DNA of 64,000 bases from Flavobacterium limi (GCF_010645075.1 NZ_JAADZV010000001.1:62001-126000), one strand, 5' to 3'; shown: positions 1 through 9,515, counted from the first letter of the stretch. Translations and numbers: made by a program. Notes: generated by a model from the letters alone, not told the origin.

Positions 1-620
1 AGATAACTTCCAAAGGCAAGGCGGGCATGCAGGATACTTTCGGCATCACCGGCTTTGGCGGCATGGTATAAAGCTTCCTGGGCATATTTTTTGACTTTAG
101 TGGGTGATGTCGGAGAAAACAGGTACGAGATATCCGAAGCAATTTTAGAACACTGATCATGTGCTGCTGCTTGTGCAAAAAGCTTATAAGAAGCCAGAAG
201 GTATTGTATGGCCTGTGGTTTTTCGTCAATATAGGATTTCAGCGTTCCCATGGCGAGAAATGCGTAAGCCTTCGGTCGTATCTTATTGGTTTTGTCTGAT
301 AAATAATAAGCGCTGTCGGCATAATGCGAAAAATCTTTTAAATGCAGTAGTCTTCTTTGGGTTAAAGCCAGATACGAATAGCAAATAATTTTGTCATCTA
401 TACTGTTTTTCTTTTTTGCCTGTTCTAGTGCCAGCTGTTGCATTTTTTTGCAGGAAGCAGTATCAGAGAAACGTTTAGAATATCCATAAGCTGCCAGATT
501 CTCTGTAGCAGAAGCTTTTTGCGCATGGACTGAAATTCCTAAGAACAGAAAAAGCAAAAGGAAAAAAGTGCGTTTTAAATGGACGTTTTTTAAAGGCAAA
601 AATATAAGACTGTAGTGCAT
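1..620 (-). CDS. Secreted TPR-type protein, N-terminal part (runs off window)
   Basis: The reading frame is open from an ATG at 620 down to the window edge, so about 206 N-terminal residues are visible. They begin with a basic stretch and a hydrophobic signal segment ending near VHAQK, followed by helical repeats with the A/Y/L spacing of tetratricopeptide repeats (for example YLALTQRR, AYAFLAMGTLKSY, YLLASYKLFAQAA). In Bacteroidota such periplasmic TPR regions usually precede a transmembrane helix and a histidine kinase or LuxR-type DNA-binding domain. That part lies outside the window, so the output domain is unknown. Nothing downstream can be judged. Confidence 0.7.
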   Translation of the reverse strand, partial: MHYSLIFLPLKNVHLKRTFFLLLFLFLGISVHAQKASATENLAAYGYSKRFSDTASCKKMQQLALEQAKKKNSIDDKIICYSYLALTQRRLLHLKDFSHYADSAYYLSDKTNKIRPKAYAFLAMGTLKSYIDEKPQAIQYLLASYKLFAQAAAHDQCSKIASDISYLFSPTSPTKVKKYAQEALYHAAKAGDAESILHARLAFGSY

Positions 621-855
621 AGAAACGATATTATTGAGGGAAAGTACAAATTGTATGATTACTGACCAAACATTTTCAGGCTTAAAAAACGATGTGTAAA
701 TCGCGTCCTGAATTGCTGTGAAACCTTTGTTTTACTGATATCTCCATATCCTAACCAAATAAAAATCTAAAGATACCATTTACCAATTCCGAATTGTCAT
801 AAGCTTTTCTATATAGTAATCTTGTTATAAATAATTATTTTAAAGAACCTAAATT

Positions 856-1326
856 ATGAATAAGAAAAAGTTTACATTAATACTAATTGTTTTTTGTTTT
901 TTGACGGGATTAAGTTATGGACAACAGACAGAAGATAAACGTGTCAAAATCGAAATCACAGTAAAAGATGGCAATAAAACAATTGTTGCTCCGGTTCGGT
1001 CTGCTACATTTTCTTTTACAACTTCAACAAATAATGTTACAACTACTGATGGAACTGAAAAAAAAGAGCAGACCAGGAATTATTATTTTTCTATAGATTT
1101 TGAGAGGCAGAATGTAGCTTTGTTAAAAGCTTTTATGAGCAATAAAAATGGTCTCGACGGACATATTACAATGATAGATTCTTATGGAAAAATGCCTTCC
1201 AGAAAATTAGAATTTACAAAAGCAAACATAGATTCCTTAAGCGATCAATTGACTGCGGATTATACCAGCTCGTATATGTCAATAGTTTGTGCTACATTGA
1301 TTATTGATGGAGTAAAAGTTGAATAA
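856..1326 (+). CDS. Secreted Hcp/TssD-like small protein
   Basis: This is a 156-residue protein with a signal peptide (about residues 1-22, ending SYGQQ). The mature part is beta-rich. Its second half (GHITMIDSYGK, then KLEFTKANIDSLS and a closing IIDGVKVE strand) resembles the end of Bacteroidota type VI tube proteins of the TssD/Hcp family, which carry a G-x-I-x-x-x-D-x-x-x-K strand followed by an L-x-F-x-x-A strand. A signal peptide is not expected on a T6SS tube subunit, so this may be an Hcp-fold relative with another role. It is the first gene of a four-gene run; the next gene starts 2 bases after its stop. The family link is by eye only. Confidence 0.75.
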   Translation: MNKKKFTLILIVFCFLTGLSYGQQTEDKRVKIEITVKDGNKTIVAPVRSATFSFTTSTNNVTTTDGTEKKEQTRNYYFSIDFERQNVALLKAFMSNKNGLDGHITMIDSYGKMPSRKLEFTKANIDSLSDQLTADYTSSYMSIVCATLIIDGVKVE

Positions 1327-1328
1327 CT

Positions 1329-1796
1329 ATGGAAGCATTACAAAAATTCACAAAAAATGGGAACCAGTATGTCATGAAAAGACAATACGGTTTTGGTCTT
1401 ATTGTAGTTTTCGGAATGGCAGCATTTGCTTTTGCCGGTGTATTGATCAAAAACACAGCGATGATCTGGATTTTTGGAATTTTGACCGTTTTATGCCTGA
1501 TTTCGGTTTTTATAAATCACGTGGTAATTGACATGGGTCAAAGAGAAATCCTAATCAAAAACGCATTGATTATTCCGCCGGTCCGGATTCCGCTGAGTGA
1601 TTTTGTCAATTTTGAAGTAGTAAGAACTACTCAGTATTTCGTTACCATAAATGTTTCGCTGAATCTGTATTATATGAAGAACGGAAAAGAGCAGTGCAGT
1701 GGCATAGCGCAGGGATTTACAGCCAGATCGATGCAAAATTTACTTAATGAAATTCAGGAAATCACTAATGCCGATGAACATTCAGGAAAAATATAA
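1329..1796 (+). CDS. Membrane protein with two helices and a PH-like tail
   Basis: This 155-residue protein has two adjacent transmembrane helices at about residues 22-62 (GLIVVFGMAAFAFAGVLI, then a WIFGILTVLCLISVFI segment). A soluble beta-rich domain follows (ILIKNALIIPPVRIPLSDF) and ends in a helix (SMQNLLNEIQEI). The arrangement of two helices plus a strand-rich domain ending in a helix resembles bacterial PH-domain (YdbT/YcxB-like) membrane proteins. No catalytic motif is seen. It sits 2 bases after the Hcp-like gene and overlaps the next gene, so it is probably translated from the same transcript. Function unknown. Confidence 0.7.
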   Translation: MEALQKFTKNGNQYVMKRQYGFGLIVVFGMAAFAFAGVLIKNTAMIWIFGILTVLCLISVFINHVVIDMGQREILIKNALIIPPVRIPLSDFVNFEVVRTTQYFVTINVSLNLYYMKNGKEQCSGIAQGFTARSMQNLLNEIQEITNADEHSGKI

Positions 1797-2292
1797 TATC
1801 GAAGAAACATTGAATATCTTTTCTTTATGTCCCAAAAAACCATCGCTTGCTATGTCTAAATGGTTTTTGGCGGGTATCGTTGCAGGTATTTTGATTTTAG
1901 TATTTTTTGATCATCGTCTCGATGAAGCAATGCGATGGGCAATTTATATCGTAATGGGTTATTTTGTCCTGCATAGTGTATATGACATACAAATAGGAAG
2001 TAAAATACGTTATACTTTTGATGCCAAAGAAAATGCAGTTTTCAGGAGCAGTCCATTGCGGGCTAAAAGAAAAATATTGAAACTCGAACAAATTGTAATT
2101 TTTGTACACTCTGAAATGGGAAGCTGGTATTATGCAGTGGGAGCAAAAAAGAGTCAGTTTATAAAAAGTTACATTATCAGTGAAAGCTTTAGTTCCGGCA
2201 AAAAAAGCGAATCAAATCAGGAAGCTTATGAACATTTTGTTTTGGCAAAAATTGACAAATTATTGAATTCAGTTACAAATCCTAATCTGTAA
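1774..2292 (+). CDS. Membrane protein, paralogue-like partner of the preceding gene
   Basis: Two transmembrane helices (about residues 28-45 and 52-68) are followed by a soluble region with strands (IRYTFDAKENAVFRSSP) and a long C-terminal helix. The topology is the same as in the gene before it, which suggests a related pair. In-frame ATGs occur at 1747, 1768 and 1774. The last is chosen because it gives a normal N-terminus (MNIQEKYN) and the shortest overlap (23 bases) with the upstream gene. No enzymatic motif is visible and I do not recognise the family. Confidence 0.65.
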   Translation: MNIQEKYNIEETLNIFSLCPKKPSLAMSKWFLAGIVAGILILVFFDHRLDEAMRWAIYIVMGYFVLHSVYDIQIGSKIRYTFDAKENAVFRSSPLRAKRKILKLEQIVIFVHSEMGSWYYAVGAKKSQFIKSYIISESFSSGKKSESNQEAYEHFVLAKIDKLLNSVTNPNL

Positions 2293-2296
2293 TACT

Positions 2297-2839
2297 ATGA
2301 AACTTAAAATTATTTCACTTTTATTTTTGTTGACAATTTTCTCTTCGTGTAATCTGCTCAATGACAGTCCGGATCAGGTCTTTCAGGTGATTGGTCTGAA
2401 TGCGAATAAAATTCCCAGAAGTTTTGAACAGGTATTCAAAGAACTGCGTCAACATAAGGCAAACGGAAACTTGCAGGTTCCAACAGCGGATAATAAATCG
2501 ATGCGTCCGAGCACGTGCGTGGAGTCTGTAAAATACTGGTACGGAAATACATTCAAGGAAGATATAAAAAAAATCAAAAAATTAAAGGTTGAGGAAGAAG
2601 CCAAACCTATCGTCACTGCCGCCTTAGATTTATTTCAATATGCTGATGATATTCAAAAAACAGATTTTACAATAATCGCTAAAATGATTGATGAAGGAAA
2701 GAGCGACGAAGAAATAGATACTGCAAGCAGAAAACTCGACGATACCAAAGGTGTTTTGCTGGATAAAAAATATGAAAGCGTTATGAAGCTTTTATTGCCT
2801 TACGCAGATAAAAATGGTGTTGAATATAAGACGTTTTAA
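2297..2839 (+). CDS. Lipoprotein of unknown function
   Basis: This 180-residue protein opens with a lipoprotein signal peptide ending in a lipobox (IFSSC, cysteine 18), so the mature protein should be acylated and membrane-anchored. The mature part is mostly charged helices (EDIKKIKKLKVEEEAKPIV). It starts 4 bases after the previous stop and closes the run of four genes at 856-2839; a strong hairpin follows. No domain is recognised. Its position suggests it works with the two membrane proteins and the Hcp-like protein. Confidence 0.7.
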   Translation: MKLKIISLLFLLTIFSSCNLLNDSPDQVFQVIGLNANKIPRSFEQVFKELRQHKANGNLQVPTADNKSMRPSTCVESVKYWYGNTFKEDIKKIKKLKVEEEAKPIVTAALDLFQYADDIQKTDFTIIAKMIDEGKSDEEIDTASRKLDDTKGVLLDKKYESVMKLLLPYADKNGVEYKTF

Positions 2840-2858
2840 TTTTTGATAGCCACAAAAA

Positions 2859-2888
2859 AATCCCTTTTGATTATTTTAAAAAGGGATT
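2859..2888. terminator. Bidirectional terminator between converging genes
   Basis: A perfect 10-bp stem (AATCCCTTTT paired with AAAAGGGATT, 10-nt loop) is flanked by A and T runs. It lies between the plus-strand lipoprotein gene and the minus-strand hflX, and can stop transcription from both sides. Confidence 0.8.
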
Positions 2889-2916
2889 AGTTTTATATAC
2901 AAATTTCAGAAGATTT

Positions 2917-4146
2917 TTATTCCTCTTCTTTCTCAATAGCATCTTTATAATCCGGATACAGAAATTTATTATAAGGAAATCTGGTAATATGAATCTGGCG
3001 GACTGCTTCGTACACTATTTCTCTAAACTCCTCAAAATTCTCCTTTTGAGTTGCCGAAATAAATAACGCTTTATCCTCACCAACATTACTCATCCAGGTT
3101 TGTTTCCATTCCTCAAGCGTGTAATGTTTTCTGGTTTTTTCTGTAATCAAATCATCTTCATCTATCGTCAGATGTTTGTAAGCATCAATTTTATTAAAAA
3201 CCATAATCGTTGGTTTGTCATTACTTTTGATTTCCAGCAAGGTCTGATTTACAGATTCAATATGATCTTCAAAATCCGGATGCGAAATATCTACAACATG
3301 CAACAATAAATCGGCTTCGCGAACTTCATCAAGTGTGCTTTTAAAAGAATCTACCAGTTGTGTTGGCAGTTTCCGAATAAAACCTACGGTATCTGAAAGC
3401 AGGAAAGGCAGATTTTTAATCACCACTTTTCTAACTGTTGTATCTAAAGTTGCAAATAATTTATTTTCAACAAAAACATCACTTTTTCCAATCGCATTCA
3501 TCAAAGTCGATTTTCCCACATTCGTATAACCAACTAAGGCAACACGTACCATTGCACCGCGATTGCTGCGCTGGATGCTCATTTGTTTATCAATTGTTTT
3601 GATTTTGTCTTTTAGTAACGAAATACGGTCGCGAACGATACGTCTGTCCGTTTCAATCTCTGTCTCTCCCGGACCACGCATCCCGATACCTCCTTTTTGA
3701 CGCTCAAGGTGTGTCCATAAACCTGAAAGTCTTGGCAGTAAATATTGGCATTGTGCCAGCTCTACCTGAGTTCTTGCATAGGAAGTTTCGGCTCTTTGCG
3801 CAAAAATATCCAGAATCAAATTGGTTCTGTCAAGGATTTTGCAGTCAATAATTCGTGAAATATTTTTTTGCTGTGAAGGCGTTAATTCATCATCAAAAAT
3901 GACAGTCGATATGGCGTTTTCTTTTACAAAAAGATTGATTTCATCAATTTTTCCGGTACCCACAAAAGTTTTCGGGTTTGGACGTTCCATTTTTTGCGAA
4001 AAACGTTTAATTACTTCTCCGCCGGCGGTAAAAGTTAAAAACTCTAATTCGTCCAGATATTCCTGTAGTTTCTCTTCGCTTTGATTTTGAGTCACAATAC
4101 CAACAATGGCTGTTCTTTCAAAATTTATTACTTCTTTTTCTAACAT
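2917..4146 (-). CDS. hflX: GTPase HflX
   Basis: HflX is a ribosome-associated GTPase that splits stalled 70S ribosomes, known from heat-shock responses. The 409-residue protein has the HflX N-terminal nucleotide-binding-like domain (FVGTGKIDEI at 61-70), the glycine-rich linker GGIGMRGPGETEIETD near 152-167, then the G domain: G1 GYTNVGKS at 206-213, G2 around TLDTTVR 233-239, G3 DTVG 252-255, G4 NKID 318-321 and G5 SAT near 365. Length is normal for the family. It is monocistronic, with its own minus-strand promoter box at 4163-4170 and a terminator after it. Confidence 0.96.
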   Translation of the reverse strand: MLEKEVINFERTAIVGIVTQNQSEEKLQEYLDELEFLTFTAGGEVIKRFSQKMERPNPKTFVGTGKIDEINLFVKENAISTVIFDDELTPSQQKNISRIIDCKILDRTNLILDIFAQRAETSYARTQVELAQCQYLLPRLSGLWTHLERQKGGIGMRGPGETEIETDRRIVRDRISLLKDKIKTIDKQMSIQRSNRGAMVRVALVGYTNVGKSTLMNAIGKSDVFVENKLFATLDTTVRKVVIKNLPFLLSDTVGFIRKLPTQLVDSFKSTLDEVREADLLLHVVDISHPDFEDHIESVNQTLLEIKSNDKPTIMVFNKIDAYKHLTIDEDDLITEKTRKHYTLEEWKQTWMSNVGEDKALFISATQKENFEEFREIVYEAVRQIHITRFPYNKFLYPDYKDAIEKEEE

Positions 4147-4162
4147 AGCTTTGAATAAGCTG

Positions 4163-4170
4163 CAAATTTA
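4163..4170 (-). promoter_or_regulatory. Promoter -7 box of hflX
   Basis: On the minus strand this reads TAAATTTG, an exact match to the Bacteroidota -7 consensus TAnnTTTG, about 17 bases upstream of the hflX start codon. No clear TTG -33 element is seen. Confidence 0.5.
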
Positions 4171-4248
4171 ATGATTTGTAAATAGAATACTTATAGAATT
4201 TAGTTTTTAAGTTCTATTTAAGAAATTGTTATAGTGTGTAAAAAATAA

Positions 4249-4283
4249 AAACCATTTAGAAATTTACTTTTTCTAAATGGTTT
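4249..4283 (-). terminator. Terminator after the secreted protein gene
   Basis: A perfect 14-bp stem (AAACCATTTAGAAA with TTTCTAAATGGTTT, 7-nt loop) lies just past the stop codon at 4309 of the minus-strand gene. Confidence 0.75.
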
Positions 4284-4308
4284 TAAAGTATATCAGAAAA
4301 TAGGGTTT

Positions 4309-5172
4309 TTATTCGTAAATAAAAGTTTTCTCCGTTTTTACAATTCCGTTTTCCTCAATTTGAGAACAGGATATCGGGAAATTCAGTTTGTTGTATTTGT
4401 ACTTCCTGCTTACAGCAACTAAAGCTGTTGAAGTAGGGCTAAAGTTAACTTCGTTATTATAAGATATGGCTTCGAAGCTGAACTCATTTTCATGGTACGA
4501 AATCATGGGTACAATGACTTTGTAATTATCACCAAATAAGTTCTGAACGATTAACTGATCTACAGATTTTTTATCATCAAAAGTATATGTTTTAGATATT
4601 TTATCTCCCACCAGACCTTTGTGTTTGGATACGTTATCATTCACATACACATATTCAATTTTACCAATAATAGCTTTGTTTCTGTCGCGTGAAGTGCGTC
4701 TGACAATAATACCGTTTTCAACAATATATTCGATGTCTTCAAGAACATTCTGATGGTTGGTACTTTTCTTTGTGATAGCTTTTATTCTCGCTCCGTCATA
4801 ATTAAAAGTTACCGTTTTGGTGATGTAATCATTACCTTCATGATACTTATTTACAAATTTGATAATATTATTATCTGCGTTGTAATAGTAATTGACAACT
4901 TCTTTCCAGTCGCTTCCAATTTTATCTTTCACGGTCATATCCAGTAATCCATTTTTGTTATAAAAGAATTTCTGAATCACATCTGAGGTAGTGATGGTCT
5001 CTATTTTTCCATCTTTAAAAACAACTGTTTTGTTTACAATTTCACCGTCTTTAGAATTTTGATAATTTGTTTTTACGATGTTAATTTGTTTAAGTTTCAC
5101 AGGAGCGTCCTGACTGTGCAGCAAACCGGTAGAAACCATTGCAAGAATGGTAAGCAAGTAGATTTTTTTCAT
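4309..5172 (-). CDS. Secreted protein with repeated beta-strand units
   Basis: The start at 5172 gives a typical signal peptide (MKKIYLLTILAMVSTGLLHS); an upstream start at 5226 would add 18 residues in front of it and is less likely. The mature protein (about 265 residues) consists of repeated strands of the type F-x-Y-x-x-N-x-x-x-x-x-x (KFFYNKNGLLDMTVKD, NYYYNADNNIIKF, TFNYDGARIKAITKK), resembling the irregular YD/RHS-like sheet repeats of Bacteroidota secreted proteins. No sorting tail or catalytic motif is seen. Single gene with its own terminator. Function unknown. Confidence 0.75.
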   Translation of the reverse strand: MKKIYLLTILAMVSTGLLHSQDAPVKLKQINIVKTNYQNSKDGEIVNKTVVFKDGKIETITTSDVIQKFFYNKNGLLDMTVKDKIGSDWKEVVNYYYNADNNIIKFVNKYHEGNDYITKTVTFNYDGARIKAITKKSTNHQNVLEDIEYIVENGIIVRRTSRDRNKAIIGKIEYVYVNDNVSKHKGLVGDKISKTYTFDDKKSVDQLIVQNLFGDNYKVIVPMISYHENEFSFEAISYNNEVNFSPTSTALVAVSRKYKYNKLNFPISCSQIEENGIVKTEKTFIYE

Positions 5173-5309
5173 AAGAAGTTTTAATTTGGGATGACCAAAA
5201 TACAAAATTCTATTAAATTTTAACAATCAAAAAACTTAAAAACATACTAATTAGATTTTTATTACAATTAATTACTGTAAATCATAGGTTTATATTGTTT
5301 TTTGTAAAC

Positions 5310-6659
5310 TTATTTTTCTCCAAACAATTTCACATCATCAACCATAAATGCACCATTAAGCGTTTTGTCTTTTCCTGATCCGATGTATTTAAATGCAATA
5401 TTGATATTTCCGGAATAAGCTGATAAATCAATCCCTCCCGAACTAATAAACTGACGAATAGGTGTAGAAAGTGATGCTACTTTTGCATTTAATTTTATCC
5501 AGTTGGCTTTGGTTACGTTTGATCCGTCAAAATTAGTTGAGATATAAACTTCTAAAGTGTTCAAAGGCGAATCAACTTTTAAATCGTGTTGTGCACTCCT
5601 GAAAGACAATACTGTGTTTTTATAGTCAGTTAAATTAATTTTTGGAGTAACCAGCCAGGCAATATTTTGCGCGGCTGTGGTGCTTGTAGTGTTAAACTCT
5701 GCATAACCGTTTCCGGCAGAAACCATAGTCCGCCATAATTTTGACGCTTTTTCTACGATATTGCTCCAACCTGGTAATGCAAAATTGATATTGTTTGTGA
5801 CCGTTTGAAAATCTTCTGTAAAAAAAGGGACATTACTTTTTCTATCCATTACAACATCTTTTTCTGAACGAACCATTAACTGATAATCGGAGCCATATTT
5901 GGTTAAAATTCCACGTACTTTTCCGCTTCCCCCCGGAACTAAATGGGTAGAAAAATCGGCAAAACTACTGGTACGGAAAATAATCTGATTTCCGGATTTG
6001 TCTCTTAAACCCCAATTGGTAGAGCCTCCAACGTTATTAGCTTCTTCAAAATAATGACGGCCAATAGCGGCTTCCAAAAACTGCACATCTGATAATTCTA
6101 TAAGTGTGTTTAGTTTACTGTCGACCAAAGCCTCTTCAATACTAATGGAATTTACTAATTTATCTTCATCAAGAATTGTGCACGAAGCATTTAGTATATT
6201 CTTATAATCATTTTGGGAAATTCGTCCCACTGATGCAGCACCTGAATTGCCTTCGTACAAACTTCCAATCCGCATTCCGCCATAAAATAAATCGGTAAAC
6301 TGATCTTTTAATTTGATGTACACTTTATTTCCGACACGGTAATCAATGTAAGTATTTGTTGCATCCACAGCAACACTGAAGCCTACTGCTGGTTTAGTTT
6401 CTGTCGCCAAAGTCTGAAGATACAGGATTTTAAAAAAGTTTCCATTTTCGTCGCTTGAAACTACGTATGCTTCAATCACATCATCGTAAACATATTTTGT
6501 TGCGGTAATTGTTGCCGTTTTTAACACATCTTCAACGGTTCTGTTTACTTTTAAATCTGGCTGTGTGCATTCTAATTTTGGAATAGCAACATCTTCATTG
6601 CAATTGCAAAAAAGAAATAGAAATAATATTGAGATGAGTTTTTTATAGTTGTTTTTCAT
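5310..6659 (-). CDS. DUF5689-domain lipoprotein partnered with a TonB receptor
   Basis: This 449-residue protein begins with a lipoprotein signal (LFLFLFCNC). The central region (about residues 30-280), with AYVVSSDENGNFFKILYLQ and GRISQ motifs, matches the DUF5689 family. The last 170 residues form a jelly-roll resembling choice-of-anchor-J/DUF5017 domains (PFFTEDFQTV at its start, FMVDDVKLFG at the end). It lies 18 bases after the TonB-dependent receptor gene on the same strand, as DUF5689 proteins often do in flavobacteria, so it is probably the outer-membrane surface lipoprotein that works with that receptor. The substrate is unknown; some relatives lie beside secreted nucleases, but none is here. 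Confidence 0.85.
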   Translation of the reverse strand: MKNNYKKLISILFLFLFCNCNEDVAIPKLECTQPDLKVNRTVEDVLKTATITATKYVYDDVIEAYVVSSDENGNFFKILYLQTLATETKPAVGFSVAVDATNTYIDYRVGNKVYIKLKDQFTDLFYGGMRIGSLYEGNSGAASVGRISQNDYKNILNASCTILDEDKLVNSISIEEALVDSKLNTLIELSDVQFLEAAIGRHYFEEANNVGGSTNWGLRDKSGNQIIFRTSSFADFSTHLVPGGSGKVRGILTKYGSDYQLMVRSEKDVVMDRKSNVPFFTEDFQTVTNNINFALPGWSNIVEKASKLWRTMVSAGNGYAEFNTTSTTAAQNIAWLVTPKINLTDYKNTVLSFRSAQHDLKVDSPLNTLEVYISTNFDGSNVTKANWIKLNAKVASLSTPIRQFISSGGIDLSAYSGNINIAFKYIGSGKDKTLNGAFMVDDVKLFGEK

Positions 6660-6677
6660 TTAAAAAAGTTTTTTAAA

Positions 6678-9515
6678 TTATAAAGTGATTGTGAGGTTTA
6701 CAAAATAAGTTCTTCCATATCCGTAAAAATACTTCGGTCCAAAAGAAGGGGTTCCGCTGGAAACATCCTGATTCATTTCCCTGAAATTTGAATTTCTGGC
6801 CTGTTCAAATCCGCCGGTTTTATACTTAAAATCAAGTACATTATTGATACTGGCAAAAAGTCCGATTGTTGTCTTATAAATTCGCCAGGATTTTCCGCCG
6901 GTCATATTTAAGAGCGATACCGGGTTTAATTTTTCCTGTTCAAGCAGCATTTTGGCCCGTTCTTCTGAAGCTTCCGGAAAATTGAAACCGCTGGCCGGAT
7001 TGATATAAAACCGGGAGGTTCTTGTAATTGGAGAAACATCGATATAGCGGTCTGTGATATAATTAATATTCGCAGAAACCCACCAGAATTTAGGATCATG
7101 ATACTCTATTCCGAATGAAAATGCCTGCTGTGGTATTCCGGATTGCTTGTAATTTTTGAGCAATGATTCTCCAAAATCAAAAGTTGTTTCTGTATCAGTG
7201 ATAGCTGCATTCGCATCATTGGTAATCACAACATTTGGGTTGCTGTTATAAGTATAGCTTCCGTAAGCGGCGGAGAAAATACTTTTGAGAGTGGATGAAA
7301 CCTGATATTCCAGACTTAACTCAGCACCAATATTTTTTTTATCTAAATTAGTCAGGGTCTGACTGACAAAGGCATCCGTATTGTCGTAGCCGGCTCCATC
7401 GTCAAAAATCCCTTCGGCATAAAAAAAAGATGTTTTTGTGACGTTTTTTATCAATGCATAATAACCGGAAATACGCATCTTAAGTTTTGGGGAATGATAA
7501 ACATAATTGAAATCAGCATTGCTTAGAGTTTCATTTTCGATTCCGTTTACAATTGAATTGTTTAGCCTTGAATTAGAAAAAGTATTTCGGAGGGAAGGTG
7601 CTTTGGTAAGATGCATTCCATTAAAAAACAACCATTGCTTTCCCGAAATTTTATAAGTTAATCCGCCTTTAAATCCGAAATTTTCAAAATTTATTTTTTG
7701 GCTTTTGCCGAATGAATTGATAGGATAAATGCCGTTTTGATATAAACCTTCTCTCTGGTATTTTGAAGTAGAAAAAGAATTCCCCAGGTAAAAATCAACT
7801 TTTCTATATACAAACCTGAATTGTGTAAAAGCTTCAGCTGTTGTGGCATAAAAGTTAAAATTGTAGCCATAAGTATCGCCAGCTTTAACCTGCCGATCCG
7901 GATTTCTCAAATCAGATTGAGACTGATTTCCTTTGTAAAATGAATCAATATCTTTAAAGTATTCACCACCCAATAAATCCAGAAGATGCTGAAAATTATG
8001 TGATTTTAGATTTTTAAAAAGGATGCCTCCGCTAAAAAAAATATTTTCTGAAAGCTGCGTGTTAAAATTTGAATTCAAAGCCAAAGTTTTATCATCGGTT
8101 CTGTCTTCATACAGCACAAAGTGACTTTTTGAAGGTTCGTACCCTGTAATGATTCCCTCAGAATTAGTTACAGGTCTTTGGTTGGCTCTGTACATTGAAT
8201 CCCAATTCATTTGCGAATTTTGTAAAAAAAATGTTTTGCTTATTGCTGCATTTTCATAGTCAGGAGTAAATTCTCCTGAAAATTCTCCATCGTCAGCCGC
8301 ATAAAGCGAACTGAAATAACTCGGCAACTTTCTGTAATAAGTCGGGTCAGGACTGTCTGAATCTTGAAAATCAATATTGCTATTACCGATTTTTCCAAAC
8401 TGATACATAATTGCTGATGTGAGGTTAGTACGGTCATTAATTTTAAAATAGTGATTGAACATCACCAACGGCTCATCTACATTTTTTACTCTTGCATTTC
8501 GTTTTTCACCGTTTTGATATCCCCAATACGAATTGTATTTCTCCGATTTCAGTTCTGTTACTTCATTTGTATTCGGAGAATTTTTTCCTCGGGAATTTGG
8601 GGTGTAAAATCCGGTAAAGTTTAAGGAATGTTTTGAGTTTAATTTTTTTTCGACACTTATAAAAAAAGAGTTTGCATCATAATTTGTTCCTTCAAAATAA
8701 CCTTCGTCTGCCCAGCGTTTTCCAACCGAAAAAACATAAGCCCAGCCTGATGCTTTCATTCCGGAAGCATAAGTAATCATTGTTCTCCAGTTGTAATTGG
8801 TATTGCTTCCCGAGAAAGATATTCGGCTTCCTTTTCTGTAAGCAGATGCCTGTGTAAAAATTTGCTGGGTTCCCAAAATTCCTCCGAAAGTATAATCAGA
8901 AGGAGCGGGACCTATTGTAAACTCCTGATTTCTGAGCACATCATTCAGTCCTCCCCAATTATTCCATTGTGGTCTGTCGTCATAAATTTTATTCATTTTC
9001 ATACCGTTCAGCATCATGGTTGCGTTTTCACTGTCTAATCCGCGGACACTAAATCTGGCTTGCCCCCAATTGAAAGCTGCGGCCTGTAAAAAAGCATCTC
9101 TCGAAGATTGTAAAAGGCTTGAAGTCGTCTCTGATAAGCTGTTGTCTTCATTTAAATCACTTTCTAAAAGTGAAATAATAGTAGTCTGGAGATTTTCGAT
9201 TTGGTCTTCTTCTAATAATAAGATGCCGAGATTTACTTTTTGACCAAAATTAGAATTTACTTTCAGGAGTAAATCTTTGTAGCCCTGACTGTGTATTAAA
9301 AGTAATTGCTCACCGGACAAAGCAGAATGCAATTCAAAAGTCCCATCTTTTTGGGTCAGGTGCATCAAAGCAGAATTTTGAATACTAACGATTGCATTTT
9401 CTAAAGGATTCTGCGTTTTAGAATCAATAACCAGCCCTGAAAAAATAGTTTCTTTTTGGGCAGAAGCAATTTTAAAAATAAAAAGGAGTATAAGAACGAA
9501 TGATTTTTTGTGCAT
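6678..9515 (-). CDS. TonB-dependent outer membrane receptor
   Basis: This 945-residue receptor has a signal peptide (ending ASAQK), an N-terminal carboxypeptidase-like regulatory domain (about residues 23-100, FSGLVIDSKTQNPLENAIVS), a plug domain (NWGQARFSVRGLDSENATMMLNGM around 150-173) and a long 22-strand-type barrel ending in an aromatic strand (FVNLTITL). It should import a ligand across the outer membrane using TonB energy; the ligand cannot be read from sequence. It is cotranscribed with the DUF5689 lipoprotein. Its roughly 200-base leader contains a hairpin and, right before the start codon, a terminator-shaped stem with a T run, suggesting control by premature termination. Confidence 0.92.
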   Translation of the reverse strand: MHKKSFVLILLFIFKIASAQKETIFSGLVIDSKTQNPLENAIVSIQNSALMHLTQKDGTFELHSALSGEQLLLIHSQGYKDLLLKVNSNFGQKVNLGILLLEEDQIENLQTTIISLLESDLNEDNSLSETTSSLLQSSRDAFLQAAAFNWGQARFSVRGLDSENATMMLNGMKMNKIYDDRPQWNNWGGLNDVLRNQEFTIGPAPSDYTFGGILGTQQIFTQASAYRKGSRISFSGSNTNYNWRTMITYASGMKASGWAYVFSVGKRWADEGYFEGTNYDANSFFISVEKKLNSKHSLNFTGFYTPNSRGKNSPNTNEVTELKSEKYNSYWGYQNGEKRNARVKNVDEPLVMFNHYFKINDRTNLTSAIMYQFGKIGNSNIDFQDSDSPDPTYYRKLPSYFSSLYAADDGEFSGEFTPDYENAAISKTFFLQNSQMNWDSMYRANQRPVTNSEGIITGYEPSKSHFVLYEDRTDDKTLALNSNFNTQLSENIFFSGGILFKNLKSHNFQHLLDLLGGEYFKDIDSFYKGNQSQSDLRNPDRQVKAGDTYGYNFNFYATTAEAFTQFRFVYRKVDFYLGNSFSTSKYQREGLYQNGIYPINSFGKSQKINFENFGFKGGLTYKISGKQWLFFNGMHLTKAPSLRNTFSNSRLNNSIVNGIENETLSNADFNYVYHSPKLKMRISGYYALIKNVTKTSFFYAEGIFDDGAGYDNTDAFVSQTLTNLDKKNIGAELSLEYQVSSTLKSIFSAAYGSYTYNSNPNVVITNDANAAITDTETTFDFGESLLKNYKQSGIPQQAFSFGIEYHDPKFWWVSANINYITDRYIDVSPITRTSRFYINPASGFNFPEASEERAKMLLEQEKLNPVSLLNMTGGKSWRIYKTTIGLFASINNVLDFKYKTGGFEQARNSNFREMNQDVSSGTPSFGPKYFYGYGRTYFVNLTITL

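Noticed and set aside
1319..1531. 70-codon plus-strand frame overlapping the genes at 856 and 1329
   Set aside because: It lies in another frame of the membrane protein gene, lacks any domain pattern and is a shadow.
3821..4084. 87-codon plus-strand frame opposite hflX
   Set aside because: Antisense to the conserved HflX N-terminal domain; no start signal or motif.
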